Origin: Chromobacterium violaceum ATCC 12472
Lineage (GTDB): Bacteria; Pseudomonadota; Gammaproteobacteria; Burkholderiales; Chromobacteriaceae
Length of the DNA: 64,000 nt
Assembly: GCF_000007705.1 (NCBI RefSeq)
Contig: NC_005085.1
Location: forward strand, 4,597,752-4,661,751
Direction of reading: 5' to 3'
Positions 41,307 through 49,943 of this stretch are shown in pieces (position 1 is the first letter of the stretch; the number at the start of each line of letters is the position of its first letter). Below the pieces are notes generated by a model. The model was given only the letters and a program-made list of their open reading frames with translations, made no database searches and had not been told where the DNA came from. Position numbers and translations under genes: made by a program.

Positions 41307-42653
41307 ATGTCCGAAGCCCGCATGCCCGCAGGCCGAGCCGAATGGCTGCAACACAGCAAGGTGCGAGACGTCGAGCTCGCCTTTGCCGATGTCCATGGTT
41401 TTCCCCGCGGCAAGACCCTGCCCGCCGCCGCCTTCATCCAAGGGCAGCCGCTGCGCATCGCGCGCGCGGTGCCGCTGCAAAGCTGCGTCGGCGAATTCCC
41501 CGACTACAGCTTTTACGGCGAGCACGATCCGGACGTCACGCTGGCGCCGGACTACGACACGCTGCGGCCGATGCCCTGGGCCAAGACTCCGCGCGCGATG
41601 GTGATCTGCGACTGCGTCGACCACGACGGCGGCCTGTCGCCGCTAGCGCCGCGCTCGGTGCTGAAGCAAGTGCTGGCGCGCTACCGCGCCCACGGCTGGG
41701 CGCCGGTGGTGGCGCCGGAGCTCGAGTTCTACCTGTTCGCCGCCCACGGCGACCCGGCGCAGCCATTCCAGCCGCCCCAGCTTGCCAGCGGCCGCCGCGA
41801 GGCCGGCTTCGACGCCTTCGGCTTCTCCGCGCTGGGCGAACTGGAGGCGTTCTTCGACGAGCTGTACCAGGCCTGCGAAACGCTGGAGATCGCCACCGAC
41901 ACCTGCGTGCACGAGATGGGCCCCAGCCAGTTCGAGATCAACCTCAAGCACGGCGACGCGCTGAAGCTGGCCGACGATACCTTCCTGTTCAAGACCGCGC
42001 TGAAGGAAATCGCCCACCGCCACGGCCTCAGCGCCGTGTGCATGGCCAAGCCGCTGCCCGGCCAGCCCGGCAGCTCGATGCACATCCACCAGAGCGTGGT
42101 GGACCGCCAGGGCCGCAACGCCTTCAGCCGCGCCGACGGCTCGGAAAGCCCGGAATTCTTCGGCTTCATCGCCGGCCTGCAGCGCTTCCTGCCCGAACTG
42201 ATGCCGATGTTCTGTCCCAATCCCAACTCCTACCGCCGCTTCGTCAAGGGCATGGCGGCGCCGGTCAACCTCAGTTGGGGGCTGGACAACCGCTCGGTCG
42301 GCCTCAGGGTGCCGGTATCCGGCCCCGAGGCGCGGCGGGTGGAAAACCGCCTGCCCGGCTGCGACGCCAATCCCTATCTGGCGCTGGCCGCCAGCCTGGG
42401 CGCCGGCCTCGCCGGCATAGAGGGTAAGCTGGTGCCGGACGAGGCGGTGCACGGCAATGTGTTCAAGCAGCAGGCCGCCAGCCTGCCGACCACGCTGGAC
42501 GCCGCCTGCGCGGCGATGGCCGCCGGCTGCGCCGAGGAGCTGTTCGGCGCCGACTTCAGCCGCGCCTACCTGGCGGTGAAGGAGGTGGAGCTGAACGACT
42601 ACCATCGCCAGGTCACCGCCTGGGAACGGCAATATCTGGGGTTTCTGGTCTAA
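41307..42653 (+). CDS. Glutamine synthetase family protein (PuuA-like)
   Basis: A 448-residue ligase of the glutamine synthetase type III/gamma-glutamylpolyamine synthetase group. Recognised segments are VAPELEFYLF, EMGPSQFEINLKHGDALKLADDTFLFK, CMAKPLPGQPGSSMHIHQS and RRFVKGMAAPVNLSWGLDNRSVGLRVP with the ATP and glutamate-binding residues. The N-terminus WLQHSKVRDVELAFADVHGFPRGK is the glutamine synthetase beta-grasp. Unlike GlnA it lacks the tyrosine adenylylation loop. Likely substrate is putrescine or another amine. No puuB, C or D genes are adjacent. GGAG precedes the ATG at 41307. Confidence 0.87.
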   Translation: MSEARMPAGRAEWLQHSKVRDVELAFADVHGFPRGKTLPAAAFIQGQPLRIARAVPLQSCVGEFPDYSFYGEHDPDVTLAPDYDTLRPMPWAKTPRAMVICDCVDHDGGLSPLAPRSVLKQVLARYRAHGWAPVVAPELEFYLFAAHGDPAQPFQPPQLASGRREAGFDAFGFSALGELEAFFDELYQACETLEIATDTCVHEMGPSQFEINLKHGDALKLADDTFLFKTALKEIAHRHGLSAVCMAKPLPGQPGSSMHIHQSVVDRQGRNAFSRADGSESPEFFGFIAGLQRFLPELMPMFCPNPNSYRRFVKGMAAPVNLSWGLDNRSVGLRVPVSGPEARRVENRLPGCDANPYLALAASLGAGLAGIEGKLVPDEAVHGNVFKQQAASLPTTLDAACAAMAAGCAEELFGADFSRAYLAVKEVELNDYHRQVTAWERQYLGFLV

Positions 42654-43085
42654 AGCGTCCCAACGTTGATTGTTTGTCGACAGGCGCCACATCCCCTTCG
42701 GCCCGTGCCGGCAAAGCAGCCTGGCTCCAGGGGCCTTTAAGCCGCCGTTTTTTCGATCGGCGGCGCCTGGATCAAGGCTGTTTTGCCGGGGTTTCTCGGA
42801 CCGCAGGGGTCGCCTAGGGGTGACTGCGTGCGAATCTCTGATTCGCTCAGTGATAGGGAGCAGGCGAAACAGCTCCCCGACCTGCTCGGCGGGCAGCCCC
42901 GCCATGCAAACATTCGTCCGCGCAGCGGACTCCATGAGCCAAACCCATAGCCTGATTCGAGCCAAGCATCGCGGCCACGCATTTGCCCTGGATCAACACC
43001 CGCGCTCGCCCGGCGAGACATCGCCGCCGCCATCAGAGTATGCTGAAGGCATCCCACCAAGCGGTAGTTCGCGAAGGAGCAGCCC
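42654..43085. other. Gene-free region with small hairpins
   Basis: About 430 bases between the glutamine-synthetase-like gene and the usp gene. Perfect short inverted repeats occur at 42830-42846 (GCGAATC TCT GATTCGC) and 42856-42877 (GGGAGC / GCTCCC). A 7-base stem with a T6 loop lies near 42739. An open frame on the minus strand has no coding character. The last 60 bases carry the usp promoter region and ribosome site (GAAGGAGCAGCCC). Nothing else recognised. Confidence 0.5.
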
Positions 43086-43562
43086 ATGTATCGTCACATC
43101 ATCGCCGCGATAGACGGCAGCAACAATTCCGACAAAGCCCTGCACGAGGCCATACGCGTCGCCAAGTTCACCGAAGCGCGCCTGACCCTGATCCATGTCG
43201 CCAGCCTGCGCGATCTGGCCGTGGACAGCCTGGGCGTCTACGCCGGCGACCCCGGCTACGACCTGGCGCTGCAGCAGGGCCAGGAAGCGCTGGCGCGCGC
43301 GCAGGAGATCGCCCGCAACGCCGGCCTGAGCAATGTGGTCAGCCATCTGGAAAAAAGCTGGGAAGGCGGCCATGACCTGGCCGATCTGCTGATAGGCTAC
43401 GCCAGCGCGCAGCAGGCCGATCTGATCGTGCTCGGCACTCATGGCCGCAGCGGCCTGGCCCATCTGTTCCTGGGCAGCTTCGCCGAGGACATCCTGCGCC
43501 GCAGCCAGTGTCCGCTGCTGGTGGTGCGCAGCCAGGAAGACGACGACATCCGCGTCGAGTAA
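43086..43562 (+). CDS. Universal stress protein (UspA family)
   Basis: A 158-residue cytoplasmic protein with the full UspA fold. It begins MYRHIIAAIDGSNNSDKAL, with the first-strand Asp that contacts ATP. It carries the nucleotide-binding signature near the C-terminus, GTHGRSGLAHLFLGSFAEDILRRSQCPLLVV. Such proteins help survival under starvation or oxidative stress; targets are rarely known. AAGGAG is placed properly before the ATG. A terminator-like hairpin follows. Confidence 0.95.
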   Translation: MYRHIIAAIDGSNNSDKALHEAIRVAKFTEARLTLIHVASLRDLAVDSLGVYAGDPGYDLALQQGQEALARAQEIARNAGLSNVVSHLEKSWEGGHDLADLLIGYASAQQADLIVLGTHGRSGLAHLFLGSFAEDILRRSQCPLLVVRSQEDDDIRVE

Positions 43563-43583
43563 GCCCTGGCCCGCAACACGCCG

Positions 43584-43611
43584 GCCCGCCTCGCGCGGGC
43601 CTTGCCGTTTC
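43584..43611 (+). terminator. Probable terminator after usp gene
   Basis: Stem GGCCCGC / GCGGGCC (43584-43590, 43596-43602) followed by TTGCCGTTT. The tail CGGGCCTTGCCGTT is identical to that of the hairpin at 47006-47035. Confidence 0.55.
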
Positions 43612-44358
43612 TCAGCGCCGCCCGGCGTGGACGAAGAACTCGCGGTTGCCGTCGCCGCCCTTGATCGGACTGTCGAACCAGGCCAGCGTCTGCATGTTCT
43701 GCTCGGCCAGCACCCGATCTATCTTGTCCCTCACCAGCGGGTACAGGGTCTCGTCGCGGACGATGCCGCCCTTGGACAAGCCCTCGCGCCCCACCTCGAA
43801 CTGCGGCTTGACCAGGCTGAGCAGCCGGCCGCCCGGCTTCAACAAGGGCAAGGCGGAAGGCAGCACCAGGCTCAGCGAGATGAAGGACACGTCGCACACC
43901 ATCAGATCGAAGCCGTCGCCGTCGTTGGCGGCCAGCAGCGCCGCGCGGTCCAGCGCGCGGGCGTTGACGCCTTCAAAGTAGCGGACCCGCGCATCCTCGC
44001 GCATCCGCGGGTGCAGCTGGTCGTGGCCGACGTCCACGCCCACCACCCGGCGCGCGCCGGCCTGCAGCAGGCAGTCGGTGAAGCCGCCGGTGGATTGGCC
44101 GACGTCCAGCGCGGTCCAGCCGGCGATCTCCAGCCCGGCGGCGTCCAGCGCGCCGCGCATCTTCAGCCCGCCGCGCGACACGTAGCGGTCGGCCTCGTCG
44201 GCGACGATGTCGAATGCCGCATCCGCTGGAAATTTCTGGCTGGGCTTGGCCACCACCGCGCCGCGGCAACTGACGCGGCCGGCCGCGACCAGGTTCTGCG
44301 CCGCGGTCCGCGACGCGGCAAGCCCTTGTTCCACCAGCAAAATATCCACTCGAATCAT
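43612..44358 (-). CDS. tlyA: TlyA family rRNA 2'-O-methyltransferase (hemolysin A family)
   Basis: A 248-residue protein with an N-terminal S4 RNA-binding domain (MIRVDILLVEQGLAASRTAAQNLVAAGRV) and a Rossmann-like methyltransferase domain. SAM motif I reads ALDVGQSTGGFTDCLLQAGA, followed by VGVDVGHDQLHPRM and LMVCDVSFISLSLVLP. Members methylate ribosomal RNA ribose; the hemolysin name is historical. The ATG at 44358 was preferred over one seven codons upstream because it begins the S4 domain directly. It is convergent with the usp gene and divergent from the BCCT gene. Confidence 0.92.
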   Translation of the reverse strand: MIRVDILLVEQGLAASRTAAQNLVAAGRVSCRGAVVAKPSQKFPADAAFDIVADEADRYVSRGGLKMRGALDAAGLEIAGWTALDVGQSTGGFTDCLLQAGARRVVGVDVGHDQLHPRMREDARVRYFEGVNARALDRAALLAANDGDGFDLMVCDVSFISLSLVLPSALPLLKPGGRLLSLVKPQFEVGREGLSKGGIVRDETLYPLVRDKIDRVLAEQNMQTLAWFDSPIKGGDGNREFFVHAGRR

Positions 44359-44751
44359 GTCCGCTCCCGATGCCCGCATCCCGATGAACGCGACAGGTTG
44401 GCGAAGCCGCCATCCGCTGTCAAGCCGGGCCGCCCGCCCGGGCCTTCTGCGCGGAATGCCACATTCCCTGTTTACAAGAAAACGCTAATAATGATAATCT
44501 AAAAAGCAATTGATTGATTTCATTCAATAATTCAGACAGCCATCTCTGCCAGAACGGGTACGCCGCCCGTCAATCCGTAGAATCATACCCATTTGCGCTG
44601 TCTCGCCCCGCCAGCGTCCGGCCTTTGCCCGGGCGGGGTCTTCGCGCCGGCCATCGCCGGCTTCGCCCGCGGCCCTGCCGCGCCATACGCCACCATCCAT
44701 CACGGTCGCGCGCCCCGAGCGGGGCGCCTCGCCGCCATGCAAGGAGTTCCG
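44359..44751. other. Intergenic region between tlyA and BCCT gene
   Basis: About 390 bases. The centre (44470-44545) is strongly AT-rich and holds a possible promoter (separate entry). Further on, a GC-rich leader contains an inverted repeat around GCGCCCCGAGCGGGGCGC (about 44709-44726) shortly before the AAGGAG ribosome site of the BCCT gene. No gene seen. Confidence 0.5.
44471..44499 (+). promoter_or_regulatory. Possible sigma-70 promoter with overlapping Fur-like half site
   Basis: TTTACA at 44471-44476, 16 bases, then GATAAT at 44493-44498. The segment ATAATGATAATC (44488-44499) resembles half of a Fur box and overlaps the -10 element. The distance to the BCCT start is about 250 bases, which would give a long leader. 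Both calls rest on pattern only. Confidence 0.35.
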
Positions 44752-46284
44752 ATGGTCCTACGCCTGTCTTTGTTGTTCGCCGTATTGTTCGCGCTCTGGG
44801 GCGCCGTCGCCCCCGGACACATGACCGCCGCCGCCTCGGAGTGGCTGAGCTTCACCATTTCCCGCTTCGGCTGGTTCTACCTGCTGTCGGTGTTCGGCTT
44901 CCTGCTGTTCGCCCTCTACCTGGCTTTCGGCCGCTTCGGCCACATCCGGCTGGGCAAGGAGGACGAAGAGCCGGAATTCTCCCGCCTGAGCTGGTTTTCC
45001 ATGCTGTTTTCCGCCGGCATGGGCATCGGCCTGGTGTTCTGGGGCGTGGCCGAGCCGCTGTCCCACTTCGCCACGCCGGCCAGCGCGGCCACCGCGCCGG
45101 AATCGGCAGAAGCCGCGCGGCTGGCGATGCGCCACGCCTTCTTCCACTGGGGCCTGCACCCATGGGCGGTGTACAGCCTGACCGCGCTGGCGCTGGCCTA
45201 CTTCAAGTTCAACCGCGGCCAGAAGGGCCTGATCAGCGCCGCCTTCCGCCCGCTGCTGGGCGACCGCGTCGACGGCCCGATCGGCGTCGCCATCGACGTG
45301 CTGGCGGTGCTGGCCACCGTGTTCGGCGTCGCCACCACGCTGGGCTTCGGCACGCTGCAGATCGAAAGCGGCCTGGAAATGCTGTTCGGCGTCACGCCGT
45401 CCGCCACGCTGACCGTGGCCATCGTCGTCATCGCCACCGCGCTGTTCCTGCTGTCGTCGCTGACCGGCCTGTCGCGCGGCATCAAATGGCTGTCCAACCT
45501 GAACATCGTGCTGGCGATGCTGCTGTTCCTGGCGGTGGTGATCCTGGGGCCCACCGGCTTCATCTTCGACACCTTCACCACCACGCTGGGCGATTACCTG
45601 GGCAATCTGACCAGCACCAGCCTGCGCATGAGCCCGTTCACCCAGGGCACCTGGATGGCCAACTGGACGCTGTTCTACTGGGCCTGGTGGGTCACCTGGG
45701 CGCCCTTCGTCGGCATGTTCATCGCCCGCGTCTCGCGCGGCCGCACCGTGCGCGAATTCATCGTCGGCGTGCTCTTGGTGCCGGCGCTGGCCAGCTTCGT
45801 CTGGTTCTCCGCCTTCGGCGGCACCGCGCTGGACCTGCAGCTGTTCGGCGGCGCCGACCTGGTCTCCGCGGTCAAGGCCGACGTGTCCACCGCGCTGTAC
45901 GTGATGTTCGAGCAGCTGCCCGGCGGCCGTTTCCTGTCGTTGCTGGCGATGACGCTGGTGATCATCTTCTTCGTCACCTCCGCCGATTCCGCCACCTTCG
46001 TGCTGGGCATGTTCACCAGCGGCGGCAGCCTGAACCCCAGCCACCGCGTCAAGCTGATCTGGGGCGTGCTCCTGGCCGCCATCGCGCTGGTGCTGCTGCA
46101 GAGCGGCGGCCTGAAGGCGCTGCAGGCGGTGCTGATCGTCAGCGCGCTGCCCTTCATGCTGATCATGATAGGCATGGCGGTGTCGCTGTACCGCGCGCTG
46201 AGCGAGGAGGAGCACGACAGCCGGCTGCGCCAGATCCGCCGCCTGCGCCAGTTGGAGGCGCTGGAGAAACGTCTGCCGGATTGA
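44752..46284 (+). CDS. BCCT family betaine/carnitine/choline transporter
   Basis: A 510-residue transporter with about twelve membrane helices, starting MVLRLSLLFAVLFALWG. The family signature is complete: MGIGLVFWGVAEPLSHF and FYWAWWVTWAPFVGMFIARVSRGRTVREFIVG. The tryptophan-rich helix 8 lines the substrate site. It imports a quaternary ammonium compound with sodium or proton, most likely for osmoprotection. The C-terminal tail after the last helix is short (~35 residues), so an osmosensory tail like BetP's is not obvious. The ATG at 44752 is preceded by AAGGAG at ideal distance; an ATG five codons earlier is less likely. Confidence 0.95.
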   Translation: MVLRLSLLFAVLFALWGAVAPGHMTAAASEWLSFTISRFGWFYLLSVFGFLLFALYLAFGRFGHIRLGKEDEEPEFSRLSWFSMLFSAGMGIGLVFWGVAEPLSHFATPASAATAPESAEAARLAMRHAFFHWGLHPWAVYSLTALALAYFKFNRGQKGLISAAFRPLLGDRVDGPIGVAIDVLAVLATVFGVATTLGFGTLQIESGLEMLFGVTPSATLTVAIVVIATALFLLSSLTGLSRGIKWLSNLNIVLAMLLFLAVVILGPTGFIFDTFTTTLGDYLGNLTSTSLRMSPFTQGTWMANWTLFYWAWWVTWAPFVGMFIARVSRGRTVREFIVGVLLVPALASFVWFSAFGGTALDLQLFGGADLVSAVKADVSTALYVMFEQLPGGRFLSLLAMTLVIIFFVTSADSATFVLGMFTSGGSLNPSHRVKLIWGVLLAAIALVLLQSGGLKALQAVLIVSALPFMLIMIGMAVSLYRALSEEEHDSRLRQIRRLRQLEALEKRLPD

Positions 46285-46350
46285 GCCGGCTTCGGGACGG
46301 CAGGCCGATTTGATGCGATGATGACAGCATTGTCTTGCCATGGAGGATGT

Positions 46351-46980
46351 ATGGACACGCACCAACTCGACGCGGCGGAAGTGCGCGTGCTGGGCGCGCT
46401 GCTGGAAAAGCAGGCGCTGACGCCCGACGCCTATCCGCTGACGCTGAACGCCCTCGTCGGCGCCTGCAACCAGTTGACCAGCCGCGAGCCGGTGATGCAG
46501 CTGTCCGAGTCCGACGCCAGCGCCGCGCTGGACGCGCTGATCGCCAAGAAGCTGGTCGCCGAGCGGCTGCCGGCCGGCAGCCGGGTCGCCAAGTACGAGC
46601 ACCGCCTCAATTACGAGTGGAACATAGACGGCGCGCGCCTGGCCGCGCTATGCCTGCTGACGCTGCGCGGCCCGCAGACCAGTGCCGAGATCCGCGCCCG
46701 CGCCGGCCGCATCTACAGCTTCTCCGGCGTGGACGAGGTCGAGACGGCGCTGAACGCGCTGGCCGACAAGTACCCGCCGCTGGCGGCGAAGTTGGAGCGC
46801 CAGCCGGGCGAGCGCGAGGCGCGCTGGTGCCATTTGCTGTCCGGCGAGCCGCAAATCCTCCCGGCCCAGGCCTGCGAAGTGATAGACGTGGGCCTGACCG
46901 GCCGCGTGGCGGCGCTGGAAGCCGAAGTGTCGGCGCTGAAGGCGATGGTGCTGGCGCTGGAGCAGCGGCTGAACGGCTGA
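46351..46980 (+). CDS. YceH family protein (DUF480)
   Basis: A 209-residue protein of the YceH/DUF480 family, built from two winged-helix-like repeats. The N-terminus MDTHQLDAAEVRVLGALLEKQALTPDAYPLTLNAL is diagnostic, as are QLTSREPVMQLSE, YEHRLNYEWN and LLTLRGPQTSAEIRARAGRIYSF. The C-terminus is a short coiled coil (AALEAEVSALKAMVLALEQRL). Function is unknown; DNA binding is inferred from the fold. GGAGG precedes the ATG. A strong hairpin follows the stop. Confidence 0.93.
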   Translation: MDTHQLDAAEVRVLGALLEKQALTPDAYPLTLNALVGACNQLTSREPVMQLSESDASAALDALIAKKLVAERLPAGSRVAKYEHRLNYEWNIDGARLAALCLLTLRGPQTSAEIRARAGRIYSFSGVDEVETALNALADKYPPLAAKLERQPGEREARWCHLLSGEPQILPAQACEVIDVGLTGRVAALEAEVSALKAMVLALEQRLNG

Positions 46981-47005
46981 GCCGCGCCGTCGCGATGTCC
47001 GCGCG

Positions 47006-47035
47006 CAAGGCCCGGCCCCGCCGGGCCTTGCCGTT
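47006..47035 (+). terminator. Probable terminator after yceH-like gene
   Basis: Perfect 10-base stem CAAGGCCCGG / CCGGGCCTTG (47006-47015, 47021-47030) followed by CCGTT. There is no real T tract; the 14-base tail is shared with the hairpin after the usp gene. Confidence 0.55.
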
Positions 47036-47154
47036 GGCGGTGGAGCCGGACGGCATGCCGTCCCGGGGCCGCGCGCTCGCGGCCGGCCAGATGAACTTGT
47101 TTTTTAGAAATTGGTCACTATCTGTTGTCGTTTGAACCAACAGGAATGGACCGC

Positions 47155-47685
47155 ATGAAGCACTTCGCAATCGCCCTGGCGCTGGCCGGGCTGGCCGGCG
47201 GCGCCCACGCCGCCGACTACATGTTCGGCGCCGGCAACGGCACCCAGCAAATCACCCGCACGCCGGACGGTTTCGGCATCGGCCTCAACCTCGACTACCT
47301 GCGCGACGACCACAAGGGCAGCGCCGGCGGCGCCGGCCTGGAGTTCGCGCTGCCGCTGGGCCCGCTGACAGTGGCCGGCGGCGGCAAGCTGATGGCGCTG
47401 TCGCCGGACAGCGGCTCCGCCACCGCCGCGCTGGTCGGCGGCCGCGCCAGCTTCGACGTCACCCCCAAGATCAAGCTGTTCGGCCAGGCCTACTACGCGC
47501 CGAGCAGCTTCGCCAGCGGCAGCGTCAACCGCGTCAACGACTACGCCGCCGGCGTGCGCTGGAACGTGGTCGGACCGCTCAGCGTGGAGGCCGGCTACCG
47601 TTACTTCGACATCCGCCGCGACAACGACAGCCGCAGCCGCAAGCTGGCCGACGGCGCCTACCTGGGCGCCGGACTGAGCTTCTGA
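47155..47685 (+). CDS. YfaZ-like outer-membrane beta-barrel protein
   Basis: A 176-residue exported protein: signal peptide MKHFAIALALAGLAGGAHA, then repeated amphipathic beta-strands with glycine- and aromatic-rich turns (GFGIGLNLDYLRDDHKG, KIKLFGQAYYAPSSFASG, VEAGYRYFDIRRDNDS). It ends in LGAGLSF, the C-terminal Phe expected for BAM-assembled barrels. The pattern fits the YfaZ family, of unknown function. The upstream region around 47100 is AT-rich and probably carries the promoter. A strong bidirectional terminator follows. Confidence 0.8.
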   Translation: MKHFAIALALAGLAGGAHAADYMFGAGNGTQQITRTPDGFGIGLNLDYLRDDHKGSAGGAGLEFALPLGPLTVAGGGKLMALSPDSGSATAALVGGRASFDVTPKIKLFGQAYYAPSSFASGSVNRVNDYAAGVRWNVVGPLSVEAGYRYFDIRRDNDSRSRKLADGAYLGAGLSF

Positions 47686-47700
47686 CCCCACCCCATGCAT

Positions 47701-47730
47701 GAAAAACGGCAGCCTTGGCTGCCGTTTTTC
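47701..47730. terminator. Bidirectional terminator
   Basis: A perfect 13-base inverted repeat AAAAACGGCAGCC / GGCTGCCGTTTTT with a TT centre lies between the stops of the yfaZ-like gene (plus) and the M13 peptidase gene (minus). It gives U tracts in both directions. Confidence 0.95.
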
Positions 47731-47742
47731 ATGCCTTGCCGC

Positions 47743-49758
47743 TCACCACCACAAATGGAAACGCTGCGCCGGCGGCAGATACATCTTGTCGCCCGACTTG
47801 ACGCCGAAAGCCTGGTAGAACGGATCCAGGTTGCGGACGGTGCCGAAGGCACGCCACAAATCGGGCGTGTGCGGATCGGACACCAGCTGCTTCAGCGTGG
47901 AGGCGTCGCGGCTCTTGCTGCGCCAGGACTGGGCGAAGGCGATGAAGAAGCGCTGGTCGCCGCTGAGGCCGTCGCGCAGCGGCGCTTCCTTGCCGCCCAG
48001 CGCGATCTTATACGCCTTGTAGGCGATCTCCAGGCCGGCGTTGTCGGCGATGTTCTCTCCCAGCGTCAGCTCGCCGTTGACCTTGTGTCCCTTCACCGGC
48101 TCGTAGCCGCCGTACTGCTTGACCAGCTTGGCGGTCACTTCCTTGAAGTGCGCCTCGTCGGCCGGCGTCCACCAGTTGCGCATATTGCCGTCGCCGTCGA
48201 ACAGATGGCCCTGGTCGTCGAAGCCGTGGCTGATCTCGTGGCCGATGGTGGCGCCGATGCTGCCGTAGTTGACCGCCGTGTCGAAGGCCGGGTCGAAATA
48301 CGGCGCCTGCAGGATGGCGGCCGGGAACACGATCTCGTTGTTGGCCGGGTTGTAGTAGGCGTTGACGGTCTGCGGGGTCATCCCCCATTCGGTCCTGTCC
48401 ACCGGCTGGCCCAGGTGCCTAGCCTGGCGGCGGTAGTTGAACGCGGCGACGCGCTCGGCGTTGCCTATCAGATCGTCAGGGCGGATCTCCAGGCTGGCGT
48501 AATCGCGCCACTTGTCCGGGTAGCCTATCTTCAGCGTGTACTTGGACAGCTTCAGATGCGCCTCGCGCTTGGTTTCCGCGCTCATCCAATCCAGCTTGTC
48601 CACGCTCTGGTCATAGGCGGTCAGCAGGTTGCGCACCAGTTCGTCGGCCTGGCGCTTGGCCTCGGCCGTAAAGTATTTGGCCACGTACAGCTTGCCCACC
48701 GCCTCGCCCATGCCTTCGTCGACGAATCCCACCGCCTTCTTCCAGCGCGGCCGGTCCACCGCTCGGCCGTCCAGCGCCTTGCCGTAGAAGGCGAAGCGGG
48801 CGGCCACCCACGGCTTGTCCAGATAGGGCGCGTAGGCGTCCAGCGTGCGCAGCGTCAGGTAGTCGCGCAGCGCCGGCAGCGGCGTCGCGCGCAGCAGGGC
48901 GGGCAGCTGTTCCAGATAGCTGGGCTGGTCCAGGTTGAGGTCAGCCGCGGCAGCCAGCTGCGCGTCCTTCAGCAGCGCCGGCCAATCGTAGCCGGGCAGC
49001 TTGCCGGCTAGTTCGCCCGCGGCGGTCTTGTTGTAGGTCTTCTGCGCGTCGCGGTTGTCGACATTGCTCCATTGCGCCTGGGCCAGCCGGGTTTCCAGCG
49101 CCAGCACCGCGGCGGCGCGCGGCTGGGCGTCCTTCTCGCCAGCCAGCGCCAGCAAGCGGGCAAGATAAGCCTGGTAAGCCTTGCGCGCGGCGGCGAAGTC
49201 GGCCGACTGGCCGAGATAATAGTCGCGGTCCATCGCCAGCCCCGACTGGGAGACGCCGGCGAGATAGGCGGCCGAGTTCTTGTTGTCCTGGCCGACATAG
49301 AAACGGAACGGCGTGTCTTCCGGCTGATCCTGCAGCCGGCCCATGTAGGCGATGGCGGCGTCGGCGCTGTCCAGCGCGGCGATGGCGGCCAGCTTCGGTC
49401 TCAGCGGGGCCAGCCCGCGCCGGGCGATGGTTTTCTCGTCCAGGAAGCTACGGTAGAGATCGGCGATCTTGCGCGAATCGGCGGATGCCGCCGGATCGGC
49501 GCGCTCGATCAGCTCCCGCACCCGCTGCTGGTTGCGCTCGTACAGCAGTTCGGCCACGCCCGTCGACGAGCGTTCGGGCGGAATCGACGTGCGCTTCATC
49601 CAGCCGCCGTTGGCGTACAGCGCCAGGTTGTCCTGCGGCCGCACCTCGCGGTCCATACCCTTGAAATCCACGCCGTAGCGGCCATAATCCAGCCCCCCGG
49701 CCCAAGCCGCCTGCAGGCCAAACAGCAGCGCCAGCGGCAGCAATTTCTTCCCTTGCAT
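47743..49758 (-). CDS. pepO: M13 family zinc metallopeptidase (PepO/neprilysin-like)
   Basis: An exported endopeptidase of 671 residues. A signal peptide (MQGKKLLPLALLFGLQAAWA) leads into the M13 N-domain starting MDREVRPQDNLALYANGGWMK. The catalytic domain has NPANNEIVFPAAILQAPYFD, the zinc motif HEISH at about 507-511, DDQGHLFDGDGNMRNWWT and the third-ligand segment LGENIADNAGLEIAYKAY. It ends with HLWW rather than the common CxVW. The GAGG site before 49758 supports this start over one 32 codons upstream. It probably degrades oligopeptides in the periplasm or outside. Confidence 0.94.
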   Translation of the reverse strand: MQGKKLLPLALLFGLQAAWAGGLDYGRYGVDFKGMDREVRPQDNLALYANGGWMKRTSIPPERSSTGVAELLYERNQQRVRELIERADPAASADSRKIADLYRSFLDEKTIARRGLAPLRPKLAAIAALDSADAAIAYMGRLQDQPEDTPFRFYVGQDNKNSAAYLAGVSQSGLAMDRDYYLGQSADFAAARKAYQAYLARLLALAGEKDAQPRAAAVLALETRLAQAQWSNVDNRDAQKTYNKTAAGELAGKLPGYDWPALLKDAQLAAAADLNLDQPSYLEQLPALLRATPLPALRDYLTLRTLDAYAPYLDKPWVAARFAFYGKALDGRAVDRPRWKKAVGFVDEGMGEAVGKLYVAKYFTAEAKRQADELVRNLLTAYDQSVDKLDWMSAETKREAHLKLSKYTLKIGYPDKWRDYASLEIRPDDLIGNAERVAAFNYRRQARHLGQPVDRTEWGMTPQTVNAYYNPANNEIVFPAAILQAPYFDPAFDTAVNYGSIGATIGHEISHGFDDQGHLFDGDGNMRNWWTPADEAHFKEVTAKLVKQYGGYEPVKGHKVNGELTLGENIADNAGLEIAYKAYKIALGGKEAPLRDGLSGDQRFFIAFAQSWRSKSRDASTLKQLVSDPHTPDLWRAFGTVRNLDPFYQAFGVKSGDKMYLPPAQRFHLWW

Positions 49759-49900
49759 GGTTTTCCTCTTATCGTTCTTGAAGCGGCCGGACACAAACCA
49801 GCCTCGAGCGATGGTACGCCCGCGCTCCCCGCGGCGGCAATCGGCAAAATGCAAACGACATCATCGTTCGGCAAACCGGCCCAAAGAGGCAAGCCGCCAT

Positions 49901-49926
49901 GAAAAAGGGCGCTTTCGCGCCCTTTG
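49901..49926 (-). terminator. Terminator after prolyl oligopeptidase gene
   Basis: Perfect nine-base stem AAAGGGCGC / GCGCCCTTT (49904-49912, 49917-49925) running into TTTTTC on the minus strand, 18 bases after the stop. Confidence 0.85.
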
Positions 49927-49943
49927 CTGCCACCTCTGCCGCC

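Noticed and set aside
42737-43087. A 116-codon minus-strand frame in the gap before the usp gene
   Set aside because: No signal, domain or ribosome site; composition looks non-coding.
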